This document shows, in pieces, positions 38,466 through 47,134 of a stretch of 64,000 nucleotides of DNA (within the stretch, counting starts at the first letter, position 1; each line of letters opens with the position of its first letter). The notes under the pieces were generated by a model. That model did no database searches, was not told where the DNA came from, and saw nothing but the letters and a program-made list of their open reading frames with translations. Location: NCBI GenBank assembly GCA_963761735.1, contig CAVXHQ010000001.1:1-64000 (forward strand), read 5' to 3'. The translations under genes and the position numbers were made by a program. Source of the stretch: CAVXHQ01 sp963761735 (GTDB lineage: Bacteria; Pseudomonadota; Alphaproteobacteria; Rhodobacterales; Rhodobacteraceae).

Positions 38466-40550
38466 ATGGCCCACCGACACCTAAAGACCGCCGCGATTTT
38501 CCCTGCGCTGCCCGCCGGTTTTGGCGGCGATGCCAAGGCACGCAGCGAAAAGGTGCCGCAACGCGACCGGCCTGACACGCCCGCGCCGGTCTATGGGGCA
38601 GGCGGGCAGGCGCTGTCGCCGCGCGATCTGCCCGATGCGCTGGCGCCGCGCGACGGTGCCCGGGCGGTGCCCGACCGTGCCGCGTTCGACGCGCTGTCGC
38701 ACCGCGACGACGTGCCCGGCGCACTTGGCGTCCGCGAGTTGAAATTCGTGATCGTCGGGCTGAGAGGGGGCGGCCTGCGCAGTACGGACGTCCCGCGCCT
38801 GTATTACATGAACAGCCAGACCCATGCGCTGCACTATTACTTTGCCCGCGATGTCCTTGGCCTCGGTCTCGACATCGCCACGTTCAATCGCCTGACCTAT
38901 TTCGACGAGGGGCGCGATATCATGGTGGGGTCAGTGATCCTGCACGAGACCTACCCCTGGGCCGACGGCAGTTTGGGCCTGTATACGGTGGAATTCTGGC
39001 CGTCGGACGTCGTGTCGGCGCGTCATGCGATCATCGCGCACGATCTCGTCGCGGCGACGATGCCCTATGCCGCGTCGTCGTTGGCCTATCATCCGTCGGG
39101 TCTGGGTCAGGCCGAGCAGGCGGAACGCGAGACCGCCGACTACGCCGCCGCGGGGGTGGCCGTCGTCACCTCGGACGACATATTCGCCTCGGTGCGTTTC
39201 GCGCCGCTCAACCTCGGTCATACCTTTGGACGGCTGCGGCTGATCGACGGGTCGGCGCCCCGGCGCCCGTCCGCCACCGATATCGCGATCTTTACGCAGC
39301 TGCCCGACGATCTGGCGCGTATCGCGGGGGTTGTTTCCGCCGCACCGCAAACCCCGCTGAGCCATGTGAACCTGCGCGCGCAGGCAAACGACATTCCCAA
39401 CGCCTACCTGCGCGATGCAGGCACCCACGGCAGCATCGCGCCGCACCTGGGCCGGATCGTCCGCTACGAGGTGACGCCGGATGCCATCCAGATCAGCCCG
39501 GCCCGCCTTGCCGACCTCGAGGCGTTTCACGCCGCCCGCAGGCCCGCCACGGTGCAACTGCCGGTGCGCGATCTGAGCGTCACCGCGATCCGCGCGCTTG
39601 GCACCATCGCCCATGCCGATCATGCGGCCTTCGGGGCCAAGACCGCGAACGTGGGCGAATTGCTGCGTCTGCTGGGGGCCGACGTCGTGCCGCAGGGGTT
39701 CGGCGTGCCCTACAGTTTCTATGACCGGTTCATGCAGGCGAACGGATTATACGAGACTGCTGCCACGATGATGGCGGACGCCGGCTTTCGGGCGGACGAG
39801 GCGGTGCGCGACGACGCCCTGAAACGGTTTCGCAAGACGATGAAGCAAGCCGAGATGCCCGCGGACCTGTACGACGCACTGGGCGCGATGCAGGCGCGGT
39901 TCGGCGAGGGCGTCACGCCGCGCTGCCGATCGTCGGCGAATGCCGAGGACATGGCAGGGTTTTCGGGCGCGGGGCTGTACGACAGCTATACCCATCGCGC
40001 CGACGAAGGGCATATCGCGAGGAGCATCCGTCAGGTCTGGGCCAGCCTGTGGACGTTTCGCGCGTATCAGGAGCGCGAATTCTGGCGCATCGACCATCTG
40101 GCCTGCGCCATGGGTGTGCTGGTGCATCCCAATTTCGACGACGAGGCGGCCAACGGCGTGACGATCACCAAGAACCTCTATTACGAGAGCTTTCCGGGCT
40201 ATTACGTCAACGTGCAGGTCGGCGAGGACCGGGTGACGAACCCGCGCGCGGTCGACGGGGTGGCCGCCGTGGCCGAGGAATTTCTGGTGATGGAGAACCG
40301 CGGTTTGCAGACCATCCATCCATTCGTGACGATCCGCATCCGCGTGTCGAACCTGACGGGCGGGGCCGCGGTGATGCGGGCGGGCGAGGTTCAGCAGCTT
40401 GTCGATGCACTGGCGCGGATACAGGCGCATTTCGCGCTGCTCTACGGGGCGCGGGGCGATTCCGGCTTTGCCATGGACGTCGAATTCAAGCTCGATTCCC
40501 GGCGCCGGCTGGCCATCAAACAGGCGCGCCCCTGGGGCGGAACGGCGTGA
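38466..40550 (+). CDS. PEP/pyruvate-binding (dikinase-like) protein of the PHA locus
   Basis: A 694-residue protein. The N-terminal third (LKFVIVGLRGGGLRST, YYMNSQTHALHYYFARDVLG) has no named function. In the middle is a phosphohistidine-type motif, APQTPLSHVNLRAQANDIPN (~residue 300). The C-terminal ~300 residues are an ATP-binding PPDK_N-like domain (RCRSSANAEDMAGFSGAGLY, FLVMENRGLQ, IKQARPW). The His segment precedes the ATP domain, the order of glucan water dikinases rather than PEP synthase. The longer upstream frame is antisense-like and excluded. Substrate unknown. Confidence 0.75.
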   Translation: MAHRHLKTAAIFPALPAGFGGDAKARSEKVPQRDRPDTPAPVYGAGGQALSPRDLPDALAPRDGARAVPDRAAFDALSHRDDVPGALGVRELKFVIVGLRGGGLRSTDVPRLYYMNSQTHALHYYFARDVLGLGLDIATFNRLTYFDEGRDIMVGSVILHETYPWADGSLGLYTVEFWPSDVVSARHAIIAHDLVAATMPYAASSLAYHPSGLGQAEQAERETADYAAAGVAVVTSDDIFASVRFAPLNLGHTFGRLRLIDGSAPRRPSATDIAIFTQLPDDLARIAGVVSAAPQTPLSHVNLRAQANDIPNAYLRDAGTHGSIAPHLGRIVRYEVTPDAIQISPARLADLEAFHAARRPATVQLPVRDLSVTAIRALGTIAHADHAAFGAKTANVGELLRLLGADVVPQGFGVPYSFYDRFMQANGLYETAATMMADAGFRADEAVRDDALKRFRKTMKQAEMPADLYDALGAMQARFGEGVTPRCRSSANAEDMAGFSGAGLYDSYTHRADEGHIARSIRQVWASLWTFRAYQEREFWRIDHLACAMGVLVHPNFDDEAANGVTITKNLYYESFPGYYVNVQVGEDRVTNPRAVDGVAAVAEEFLVMENRGLQTIHPFVTIRIRVSNLTGGAAVMRAGEVQQLVDALARIQAHFALLYGARGDSGFAMDVEFKLDSRRRLAIKQARPWGGTA

Positions 40551-40624
40551 CATGCGCCATAGCCTGCGGGTTCTGAAGGTATTTCCAAAGGAAATCAGGT
40601 CTTTGTAAGATCCGCCGAAAATTA

Positions 40625-40669
40625 ATGCTGCACTGCCGCATTTCCCCTTGAAATGCTGCGATGCAGCAT
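40625..40669 (+). promoter_or_regulatory. Two PhaR-type operators upstream of phasin
   Basis: A perfect palindrome ATGCTGC-GAT-GCAGCAT occupies 40653-40669. A near-perfect copy ATGCTGC-ACT-GCCGCAT lies at 40625-40641, with centres 28 bases apart. The CTGC-N3-GCAG core matches the TGC-rich sites reported for Paracoccus PhaR. The sites are 141 bases before phaP, and phaR itself is the next gene. Confidence 0.75.
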
Positions 40670-40809
40670 CTATCTCTTTCTCAAGCGAAGACGGTGCCCC
40701 GCCAAGCAAGGCGGGATCAACCACCACCGTCAGGCGTGAGACGCAGCAGAGCTGCACAACATCACAGCGGGCGCGGATGCCCGCCGGAAAACATGAAAGA
40801 GGTTTACCG

Positions 40810-41256
40810 ATGGCTGCCAAGACCCAAGATTTCACCGCCGTATTCAAAGACATGATGGGCTCGTTCCCGGTCGACACCAAGTCGATGGAAGGCATGTTCA
40901 AGAACCAGAGCGCGCTGGCCGAGAAAATGTCCGCCGTGTCCCTCGACGCCGCGAAAAAGTCGACCGACCTGTCGGCAAAATGGACCCAGGACACCCTTGC
41001 CAAGGTCTCCGACATGGCATCGGCCAAGGCCGAGCCCGCCGATTTCGCCAAGTCGATGACCGACTTCATGACGCAATCGGCCGAAGCCGCCGCCGAGCAC
41101 ATGGCGGCCTTTGCCGAGATCGCCAAGAAAGCACAGACCGAGTCGCTCGAGCTGATGATGGCCGCCGGCAAGGACATGTCCGAAGAGGCAACCGCCGCCG
41201 CCAAGAAGGCGACCGACGAGATGACCAACGCTGCCAAGAAAGTCGGCGCGAAGTAA
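40810..41256 (+). CDS. phaP: Phasin (PHA granule-associated protein)
   Basis: The 148-residue, almost fully helical, Ala/Lys/Met-rich protein starts MAAKTQDFTAVFKDMMGSF. It has amphipathic stretches (EHMAAFAEIAKKAQTESLEL, EEATAAAKKATDEMTNAAKK) typical of phasin_2 proteins that coat PHB granules. The ATG follows AAAGAGG. Two PhaR boxes upstream and a strong terminator downstream make it a monocistronic, highly regulated unit. Confidence 0.88.
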   Translation: MAAKTQDFTAVFKDMMGSFPVDTKSMEGMFKNQSALAEKMSAVSLDAAKKSTDLSAKWTQDTLAKVSDMASAKAEPADFAKSMTDFMTQSAEAAAEHMAAFAEIAKKAQTESLELMMAAGKDMSEEATAAAKKATDEMTNAAKKVGAK

Positions 41257-41332
41257 TCGGGCCCGGATCCGGCCGAGGCCACCGGCACTGCCGCCTCCCC
41301 GGCAGGGCCCACGGCCCACCGATCCGCCCGCA

Positions 41333-41365
41333 AGGGCCGTCTGCTCCGGCAGGCGGCCCTTTTTC
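41333..41365 (+). terminator. Rho-independent terminator after phasin
   Basis: The hairpin AGGGCCGTCTGC-TCCG-GCAGGCGGCCCT is followed by TTTTTC. It lies 77 bases after the phaP stop and before phaR. Confidence 0.85.
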
Positions 41366-41426
41366 ATGCGTGCTTTCTTTTCCTGTGGTGTCGTCATAGG
41401 CTTGGGGCAGACACACGCAAAAGGGG

Positions 41427-42044
41427 GTGGCCGTGGCCGCGAGCACCAATTCTGTGGCGAAACCGCTGTTGATCAAGCGCTATGCCAGCCGCCGCCTCTA
41501 CAACACCGAGACGAGCGACTACGTCACACTCGAAGACATCGCGATTTTCATCCGCGAGGGGCGCGAAGTGCAGATCGTCGATCTGAAATCGGGTGACGAC
41601 CTGACCCGTCAGTACCTTCTTCAGATCATCGCCGAACATGAGAGCCGGGGCGAGAGCGTTTTGCCCGTCGACGTGCTCACCGATCTCGTGCGCAGCTATA
41701 CCAGTCAGGCGGCGAGCGTCGTGCCGCAGTTCCTTGCCCATTCGTTCGAGATGTTGCGCGAGGGACAGTCCAAGGCGCTGGAAACCATGACCAAATCCAA
41801 TCCGCTTGCCGCGATGCCCGGGTTCGAGGCGATGCGCGCCCAGCAGGAGGCGTTCCTCAAGGCGATGGCGGGAGGACTTGCGGGCGGAATACCGGGCGGT
41901 CTGACCGGCACGGCGCCCGGCGCCGGAAGTGCGCCGAAATCAGGTGCGAAACCGGGCAAATCAGCCGGTGAAGCCGACGATCTGGACGAGATCAAACGGC
42001 AGTTCGCGACGCTGCAGTCGATGATCAACAAGATGGGCAAGTAA
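41427..42044 (+). CDS. phaR: Polyhydroxyalkanoate synthesis repressor PhaR
   Basis: The 205-residue protein starts at a GTG after AAAAGGG. The N-terminal DNA-binding domain is PLLIKRYASRRLYNTETSDY and YVTLEDIAIFIREGREVQIV, followed by the PHB-accumulation-regulatory region LLQIIAEHESRGESVLPVDV. The C-terminal part is Ala/Gly/Pro rich. PhaR represses phasin and itself until granules titrate it; the operators at 40625-40669 fit. Confidence 0.92.
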   Translation: MAVAASTNSVAKPLLIKRYASRRLYNTETSDYVTLEDIAIFIREGREVQIVDLKSGDDLTRQYLLQIIAEHESRGESVLPVDVLTDLVRSYTSQAASVVPQFLAHSFEMLREGQSKALETMTKSNPLAAMPGFEAMRAQQEAFLKAMAGGLAGGIPGGLTGTAPGAGSAPKSGAKPGKSAGEADDLDEIKRQFATLQSMINKMGK

Positions 42045-42087
42045 GGCGCGTTTAAGCAGGTTGCAGCGCCAGGCCGCTGTCGTCGGA

Positions 42088-42120
42088 GCCTCCGGCGGGA
42101 GTACTTGGGGCAAGAAAAAT
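42088..42120 (+). repeat. GCCTCCGGCGGG intergenic motif, copy 2
   Basis: This is the second copy of the element at 32180 (starts GCCTCCGGCGGGAGTACTTG, ends AAGAAAAAT). It sits between the convergent ends of phaR and the oxidase gene, where a transcription terminator would be expected. Confidence 0.55.
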
Positions 42121-42144
42121 CCATGCCCTGGCTTGTCGGCGCGT

Positions 42145-43452
42145 TCAGATGCCCAGCCGGTCGCGCAGCGCGTACCACGTCATCGCAAGCGTCAGGAGCG
42201 GCGCGCGCAGTGTCGCACCGCCCGGAAAGCGCGGCGTCGGCAGGGCCGCCATCGCATCGAGGCGTGCGGCCTGACCCCAGGTCGCCTCGGCCATGACGCG
42301 CCCGGCCATGCCCGAAAGGGCCACGCCGTGTCCGGAAAACCCGGCGCCGGACAGGATATTCGGGGCGACGCGCAACACGGCGGGCACCCGTGTCATGGTG
42401 ATGCCCAGCGTGCCGCCCCAGCTATGGGTGATCCGGGTGCCCGTCAGTTGCGGGAACAGCGCCGTCATCCGTGCGATCAGGGCGCCGTCGATGTTGCGCG
42501 GATAGCCGATGGAATAGCTTTCGCGGCCCCCGAACAGGAACCGGCGGTCGGCGGTAAAGCGGTAATAGTTGACCACGAACTTGCTGTCGGCCACGGCGAT
42601 GTCGCGCGCCAGCACCTCCTGCCAGCGATCCGGCAGCGGTTCTGTTGCGGCGATAAAGCTGTTGATCGGCATGACGCGCGCCGCCGTCTGCGGCTCGATT
42701 CCCGGCGGCATATAGCCGTTGCCCGCAAGGATGACGTGATCGGCGGTGATCCGGCCCTGTCGGGTGGCCAGTGTGGCGGGCGTGCCGGGGGTAATCTTCG
42801 TGACTTCCGTGCTTTCGAAGATCGTGGCACCTGCCGCCTCGGCCTCGCGGGCGAGGGCCAGCGCGTAATTGAGCGGGTGGATGTGACCGGCGCCCATGTC
42901 GAGGGTGCCGCCCTTGTAGAGCGGGGTTTTAACGAGGGCGCGCATCGCGTCCTCGTCCAGCGTCTCGGCCTGATCATAGCCATAGGTGGCCGCCATCCGG
43001 TCGGTGGCGACACGGGCGGTCTCGGCCTCGGACCGGCTGTAGGCGCCGTAGGCGACGCCGGGGGTGTAGGCGGCCTCCGGCGCGTGGGCGGCGCAGAAAT
43101 CGCGGAGCTGGGTCTTGGCGTCCTCGGCCAGTTCCCACAGGGTGCGGGCCGCATCGACGCCCAGTTTGCCCGCGATCCAGGCCTGACCGGGATTGTAGCC
43201 CGACCCCACCTGACCGCCATTGCGCCCCGAGGCGCCGAAACCGACCCGGTGCGCATCCACAACCACGACGTTCATGCCGCGCCGCGCCAGCGTCAGCGCG
43301 GCCCATAACCCGGTGAACCCCGCGCCCACCACCGCAACATCCGCATGTCTGTCGCCGGTCAGGGGGGCGCGCGGCGCGGGAATGTCGGCGGTGTCGGCAT
43401 ACCAGGACGGTGGGTACTGCCCCTGTTTGTCGTTGCGATACAGCGGGTTCAT
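42145..43452 (-). CDS. puuB: FAD-dependent amine oxidase (gamma-glutamylputrescine oxidase type)
   Basis: The 435-residue DAO-family flavoprotein has the dinucleotide motif VAVVGAGFTGLWAALTLARR. PuuB-like N-terminal features are YPPSWYADTADIP and GFGASGRNGGQVGSGYNPGQ. Further conserved segments are NYYRFTADRRFLFGGRESYS and the FAD-closing NILSGAGFSGHGVALSGMAG. Together with the glutamine-synthetase-like and amidotransferase genes downstream it suggests gamma-glutamylated polyamine breakdown (Puu pathway), or oxidation of a related amine. Confidence 0.8.
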   Translation of the reverse strand: MNPLYRNDKQGQYPPSWYADTADIPAPRAPLTGDRHADVAVVGAGFTGLWAALTLARRGMNVVVVDAHRVGFGASGRNGGQVGSGYNPGQAWIAGKLGVDAARTLWELAEDAKTQLRDFCAAHAPEAAYTPGVAYGAYSRSEAETARVATDRMAATYGYDQAETLDEDAMRALVKTPLYKGGTLDMGAGHIHPLNYALALAREAEAAGATIFESTEVTKITPGTPATLATRQGRITADHVILAGNGYMPPGIEPQTAARVMPINSFIAATEPLPDRWQEVLARDIAVADSKFVVNYYRFTADRRFLFGGRESYSIGYPRNIDGALIARMTALFPQLTGTRITHSWGGTLGITMTRVPAVLRVAPNILSGAGFSGHGVALSGMAGRVMAEATWGQAARLDAMAALPTPRFPGGATLRAPLLTLAMTWYALRDRLGI

Positions 43453-43468
43453 CGATCTCCCCGACGCA

Positions 43469-44821
43469 TCAGACGTTCAGCAGCAGATGTTCGCGTTCCC
43501 ATGGTGAAATCACCTGCAGGAACTCGGAATATTCGGCGTGTTTGACGATCGAATAGACCCGCGCGAATTCCGGTCCCAGCGCGTCGTGCATTTCTGTGGC
43601 CGCGTCGAACAGATCGAGGGCATCGCCAAGCGATTGCGGAATTTCCGCCTCGCTGTCATAGGCGTCGCCGCGATAGCGTTTGTCGGGGCGGATTTCGTTG
43701 ACGAGGCCGAGATAGCCGCACGCCAGCGAGGCGGCGATGCACAGGTAGGGATTGCAATCCATACCCGCCAGCCGGTTTTCGATGCGGCGCGCAGAGGGGT
43801 CCGAAACCGGAATGCGGATGCCGGTGGTGCGGTTGTCGCGCCCCCATTCGAGGTTGATCGGGGCGGCATGGTCGCGCACATACCGGCGATAGCTGTTCAC
43901 ATAGGGCGCCATGATCGCGATGACGCTTGGCATATGTTCCTGCAGCCCGCCGATAAAGTGAAAGAACGCATCCGTCTCGCCGCCGCCGGGCCCGGTAAAG
44001 ATGTTCTTGCCCTTGGCATCGAGGACGGAGTGGTGGACGTGCATCGCAGACCCCGGCTCGCCCGAGATCGGTTTGGCCATGAACGTGGCGAAACAATTGT
44101 GTTTCAGGGCCGCCTCGCGCAGCAGGCGTTTGAAATAGAATACCTGATCGGCCAATGCGATGGGATCGCCGTGGATCAGGTTGATCTCGAGCTGGCCCGC
44201 GCCGCCCTCCTGCGTGATGCCGTCGATTTCGATGCCCTGCACCTCGGCGTATTCATAGATATCGTCGATGACGGGGCCGTAATCGTCGACAGCACTCATC
44301 GAATAGGCCTGACGGCCCGCCGCGGGGCGCCCGGTGCGGCCCATCATCGGTTCGATCGGTTTCGCGGGATCGATGTTGCGGCCGACGAGGTAGAATTCCA
44401 TTTCCGGCGCGATCACCGGCGTCCAGCCCTGTGCGGCGTACAGATCGAGGACCCGGCGCAACACGTTGCGGGGCGAATACGGCACCGGGCGGCCTTTGGT
44501 ATCGAAAGCGTCGTGGATCACCTGCAAGGTGCCGTCGGCGGCCCAGGGGGCGGCGGTGACGGTGCTCAGATCCGGGCGCAGGGTCATATCGGGTTCGGTG
44601 AATCCGCCGGGGCCCGCGGCCTCGCCCCAGTCGCCGGTAATGGTCTGAAAGAAAATGGAATTGGGCAGGTGAAAGTACTTTTGCCGCTCCCATTTCGCGG
44701 CCGGCACGGCCTTGCCGCGGGCGATGCCCGGCAGGTCGGCGATCACGCATTCCACCTCGTCCAAACCGTTGGCGTCGATATAGGCGCGGGCGGCCTCGGG
44801 GATGTCGCTCAGCCAGCTCAT
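43469..44821 (-). CDS. puuA: Glutamine-synthetase family ligase (gamma-glutamylputrescine synthetase type)
   Basis: The 450-residue GS-fold protein begins MSWLSDIPEAARAYIDANGL. ATP/metal segments are visible: EMEFYLVG, EGGAGQLEINLIHGDPI, KPISGEPGSAMHVHHSVLDA and NRLAGMDCNPYLCIAASLAC. The lack of GlnA-specific loops and the context favour a PuuA-type enzyme joining glutamate to an amine. Its start overlaps the amidotransferase stop by four bases. Confidence 0.82.
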   Translation of the reverse strand: MSWLSDIPEAARAYIDANGLDEVECVIADLPGIARGKAVPAAKWERQKYFHLPNSIFFQTITGDWGEAAGPGGFTEPDMTLRPDLSTVTAAPWAADGTLQVIHDAFDTKGRPVPYSPRNVLRRVLDLYAAQGWTPVIAPEMEFYLVGRNIDPAKPIEPMMGRTGRPAAGRQAYSMSAVDDYGPVIDDIYEYAEVQGIEIDGITQEGGAGQLEINLIHGDPIALADQVFYFKRLLREAALKHNCFATFMAKPISGEPGSAMHVHHSVLDAKGKNIFTGPGGGETDAFFHFIGGLQEHMPSVIAIMAPYVNSYRRYVRDHAAPINLEWGRDNRTTGIRIPVSDPSARRIENRLAGMDCNPYLCIAASLACGYLGLVNEIRPDKRYRGDAYDSEAEIPQSLGDALDLFDAATEMHDALGPEFARVYSIVKHAEYSEFLQVISPWEREHLLLNV

Positions 44822-45519
44822 GCGGGTGCCCTCGCGTCCGAGAGGGTTCGCGAGCGGAAAAAGTTGCCGATACGCTGTGCCTCGGCGGCGTTGTCGACCG
44901 GCAGGGACGTGTCGGCGATGGCCCGGTCGAGCAGGCCATCGGGCACCGTTCCGCGACCGCGCACCTCGGCCAGATCGGCGGTAAAGGCGGGGGTGAATTC
45001 CGGATGCGGCTGCACCGAATAGGCGCGCCTGCCATACAAAAGCGCGGCGTTTGCACAGAAATCCGTGCGCGCCACGATCGTCGCACCCTCGGGCAGCGCC
45101 GTGACCTGATCCTGATGCCAGGCGTTCATCGCCTGCGGCGTGCCGCCGAAATCGTAACTGACCCGGCCCACCGACCAGCCACCGCCGAATTTCTCGACCC
45201 GCCCACCAAGGGCCTGCGCGATGATCTGATGGCCGAAACAGACTCCCACAACCGGCACATCGGCCTCTATCGCGTCGCGGATGAACTGTTCCAGCGGGGC
45301 GATGAACGGCCAGTCCTCATAGGCGCCGAATTTCGATCCGGAAATGAGCCAGCCGTCGCAGTCGGTCACGCTGTCCGGAAAAACCATGTCCATGACACGC
45401 CAGTTGGCAAAGGTGAATCCCTGATCTTTCAGCAGGTTGGCATAAAGGTCGGGATAGTCGCCGTGGTCTGAAATCATCGAAGGCGAAAGGGGGCCTGCCT
45501 GCAGGATGCCGATTTTCAT
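44818..45519 (-). CDS. Class I glutamine amidotransferase-like protein
   Basis: The 233-residue protein starts MKIGILQAGPLSPSMISDHG. The nucleophile elbow is VPVVGVCFGHQIIAQALGG (Cys), with catalytic His/Glu in SVQPHPEFTPAF. It is a stand-alone GATase1 of the GMP-synthase-like/PuuD neighbourhood type, probably a gamma-glutamyl hydrolase in the polyamine pathway. The long upstream frame extension is an IS5 relic in another context and is excluded. Confidence 0.82.
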   Translation of the reverse strand: MKIGILQAGPLSPSMISDHGDYPDLYANLLKDQGFTFANWRVMDMVFPDSVTDCDGWLISGSKFGAYEDWPFIAPLEQFIRDAIEADVPVVGVCFGHQIIAQALGGRVEKFGGGWSVGRVSYDFGGTPQAMNAWHQDQVTALPEGATIVARTDFCANAALLYGRRAYSVQPHPEFTPAFTADLAEVRGRGTVPDGLLDRAIADTSLPVDNAAEAQRIGNFFRSRTLSDARAPA

Positions 45520-45639
45520 GGGGGCCTCGGGGGTTTGCGTGTGCGCTGACGCTAGCCTGCCGCCGGGGGGGACGGCAATGGGGCGGGTTGGCAATTGGCG
45601 TTTGATTGGGCAGGAGTACGGATGGCATCGTTGCGCAAC

Positions 45640-46069
45640 TGCGGACTGGGGCGTGAGCTCTCCTTTCGCGGTTGGTCTCAGGTGACGCGGCCGATCTGGG
45701 CGGTGCCGAGTGCGTTGAAGAGGTTCGAGAGGGCGACACGGATCTGGATCTCGGCGATCAGCGTGTTTCGCGGCGATGCGTTCGCCGAAGGCCGTGAGGC
45801 ACCGCATCCTGGCCTCAATCCTGCCGCGGGGGGTGGTATCCGGTCCGGCGTTTTCGGAACGCCCTGCCATGGTGGTACGCGGGGTTTCGGTCCGTGCCCG
45901 TGCCGCAGGGCGATCCTATTTTCAGTATCGGCCGTTCTTGCGGATCGGAATGATCGCGTTGGCGTGACGGTCGATGATGGCGGCATGGCCGCGGCGTGGC
46001 TTTGATGATGTGACTGCCCCCCGACGGCATCGATGTGCCAAGGTGGGTCTGCGATGATCCACAAAGGAG
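45640..46069 (-). pseudogene. IS5-family transposase remnant
   Basis: Minus-strand pieces in three frames match the C-terminal half of IS5 (IS427-group) transposases: ADPPWHIDAVGGQSHHQSHA, AAIIDRHANAIIPIRKNGRY, then IEARMRCLTAFGERIAA and IRVALSNLFNALGTAQIGR. The 5' half is gone; the IS1595-family element is inserted at its upstream edge. It is non-functional. Confidence 0.75.
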
Positions 46070-46138
46070 GGCGATTGTATATTTGACAAACCCAGAACGG
46101 AACGATACCTATAACTCAACAAGTTAGAGGTTTCCGCC

Positions 46139-47032
46139 ATGTCTGTTCTCTCTGCCCCCTACATGCACGATGAAGCCGCTGCTTTCGCGCACGTTGAAGC
46201 GATACTCTGGGCAGACGGTCCGGTTTGTCCGCACTGTGGCGTGATCGACAGCGCCTATCGCCTTGAGGGCGTCCGCACCAAGGCGAGCAAGAAGAACCCC
46301 GAAGGCAAAGAGCGTCACGGTCTGTGGAAGTGCCGCGACTGCCGCGGTCAATTCACCGTGCGCAAGGGCACCATTTTCGAGGAAAGCCACCTGCCGATGC
46401 ACCTGTGGCTTCAAGCCATTCACCTGCTCGTGTCCAGCAAGAAGGGCATCAGCAGCCACCAGATGCACCGCGTTCTGGGCATCACCTACAAGTCCGCTTG
46501 GTTCCTCACCCATCGCATCCGCGAATGTATGCGCGACGGCGCACTGGCTGGCTTTGGCGGCGACGGCGGTATCGTTGAGGTTGATGAGACTTTCATCGGC
46601 AAGGAGCCGGGCGTGACCAAGGCGAAGAACGCCCGTGGCGGTTCCCACAAGATGAAGATGCTCACCCTCGTGGACCGCACCACCAAGCGCGCCAGGAGCA
46701 TCGTGATTGACGACCTCAAGAAGTCCACGCTGATCCCGATCCTGCAAGAGAACATTGCCCGCGAAGCCTACGTTATGACCGACGAAGCCAGCCAGTATCA
46801 GGGCATAGGCGCTGGCAAGGTGTTCGAAGCCCACGGTTGGACCAACCATAGCGCCGGTGAGTATGTGAACCTTGAGGATCGTGAGATGCACACCAACACC
46901 GTCGAGGGCTTCTACAGCATCTTCAAGCGCGGCATGAAGCGCGTCTACCAGCATTGCGGCAAGCAGCACCTGCACCGCTACGCTGCCGAGTTCGACTTCC
47001 GCTACAAACAACCGCTCCGCGAACGGTGTTGA
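46139..47032 (+). CDS. IS1595-family transposase
   Basis: The 297-residue protein has an N-terminal zinc ribbon (CPHCG, then CRDCRGQFTVRKGTIFEESH) and a DDE-type core (GIVEVDETFIGKEPG, AYVMTDEASQYQGIG, HTNTVEGFYSIFKRG). The end YAAEFDFRYK is family typical. A hairpin, AATCTGCGCC-GGA-GGCGCAGATT followed by T residues, at 47111-47135 probably terminates its transcript before the cargo genes. Confidence 0.9.
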   Translation: MSVLSAPYMHDEAAAFAHVEAILWADGPVCPHCGVIDSAYRLEGVRTKASKKNPEGKERHGLWKCRDCRGQFTVRKGTIFEESHLPMHLWLQAIHLLVSSKKGISSHQMHRVLGITYKSAWFLTHRIRECMRDGALAGFGGDGGIVEVDETFIGKEPGVTKAKNARGGSHKMKMLTLVDRTTKRARSIVIDDLKKSTLIPILQENIAREAYVMTDEASQYQGIGAGKVFEAHGWTNHSAGEYVNLEDREMHTNTVEGFYSIFKRGMKRVYQHCGKQHLHRYAAEFDFRYKQPLRERC

Positions 47033-47134
47033 CGACTTGGCAAGGGCTTCCGTGGCACTGTCTGGCACCGTTGGGAAGAGACTCCTTTACCGGGACTCGC
47101 TGGGCGCGTAGAATCTGCGCCGGAGGCGCAGATT

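Noticed and set aside
42061..43308. Long plus-strand ORF over the oxidase gene
   Set aside because: A high-GC antisense shadow with no domain; the minus-strand oxidase is well supported.
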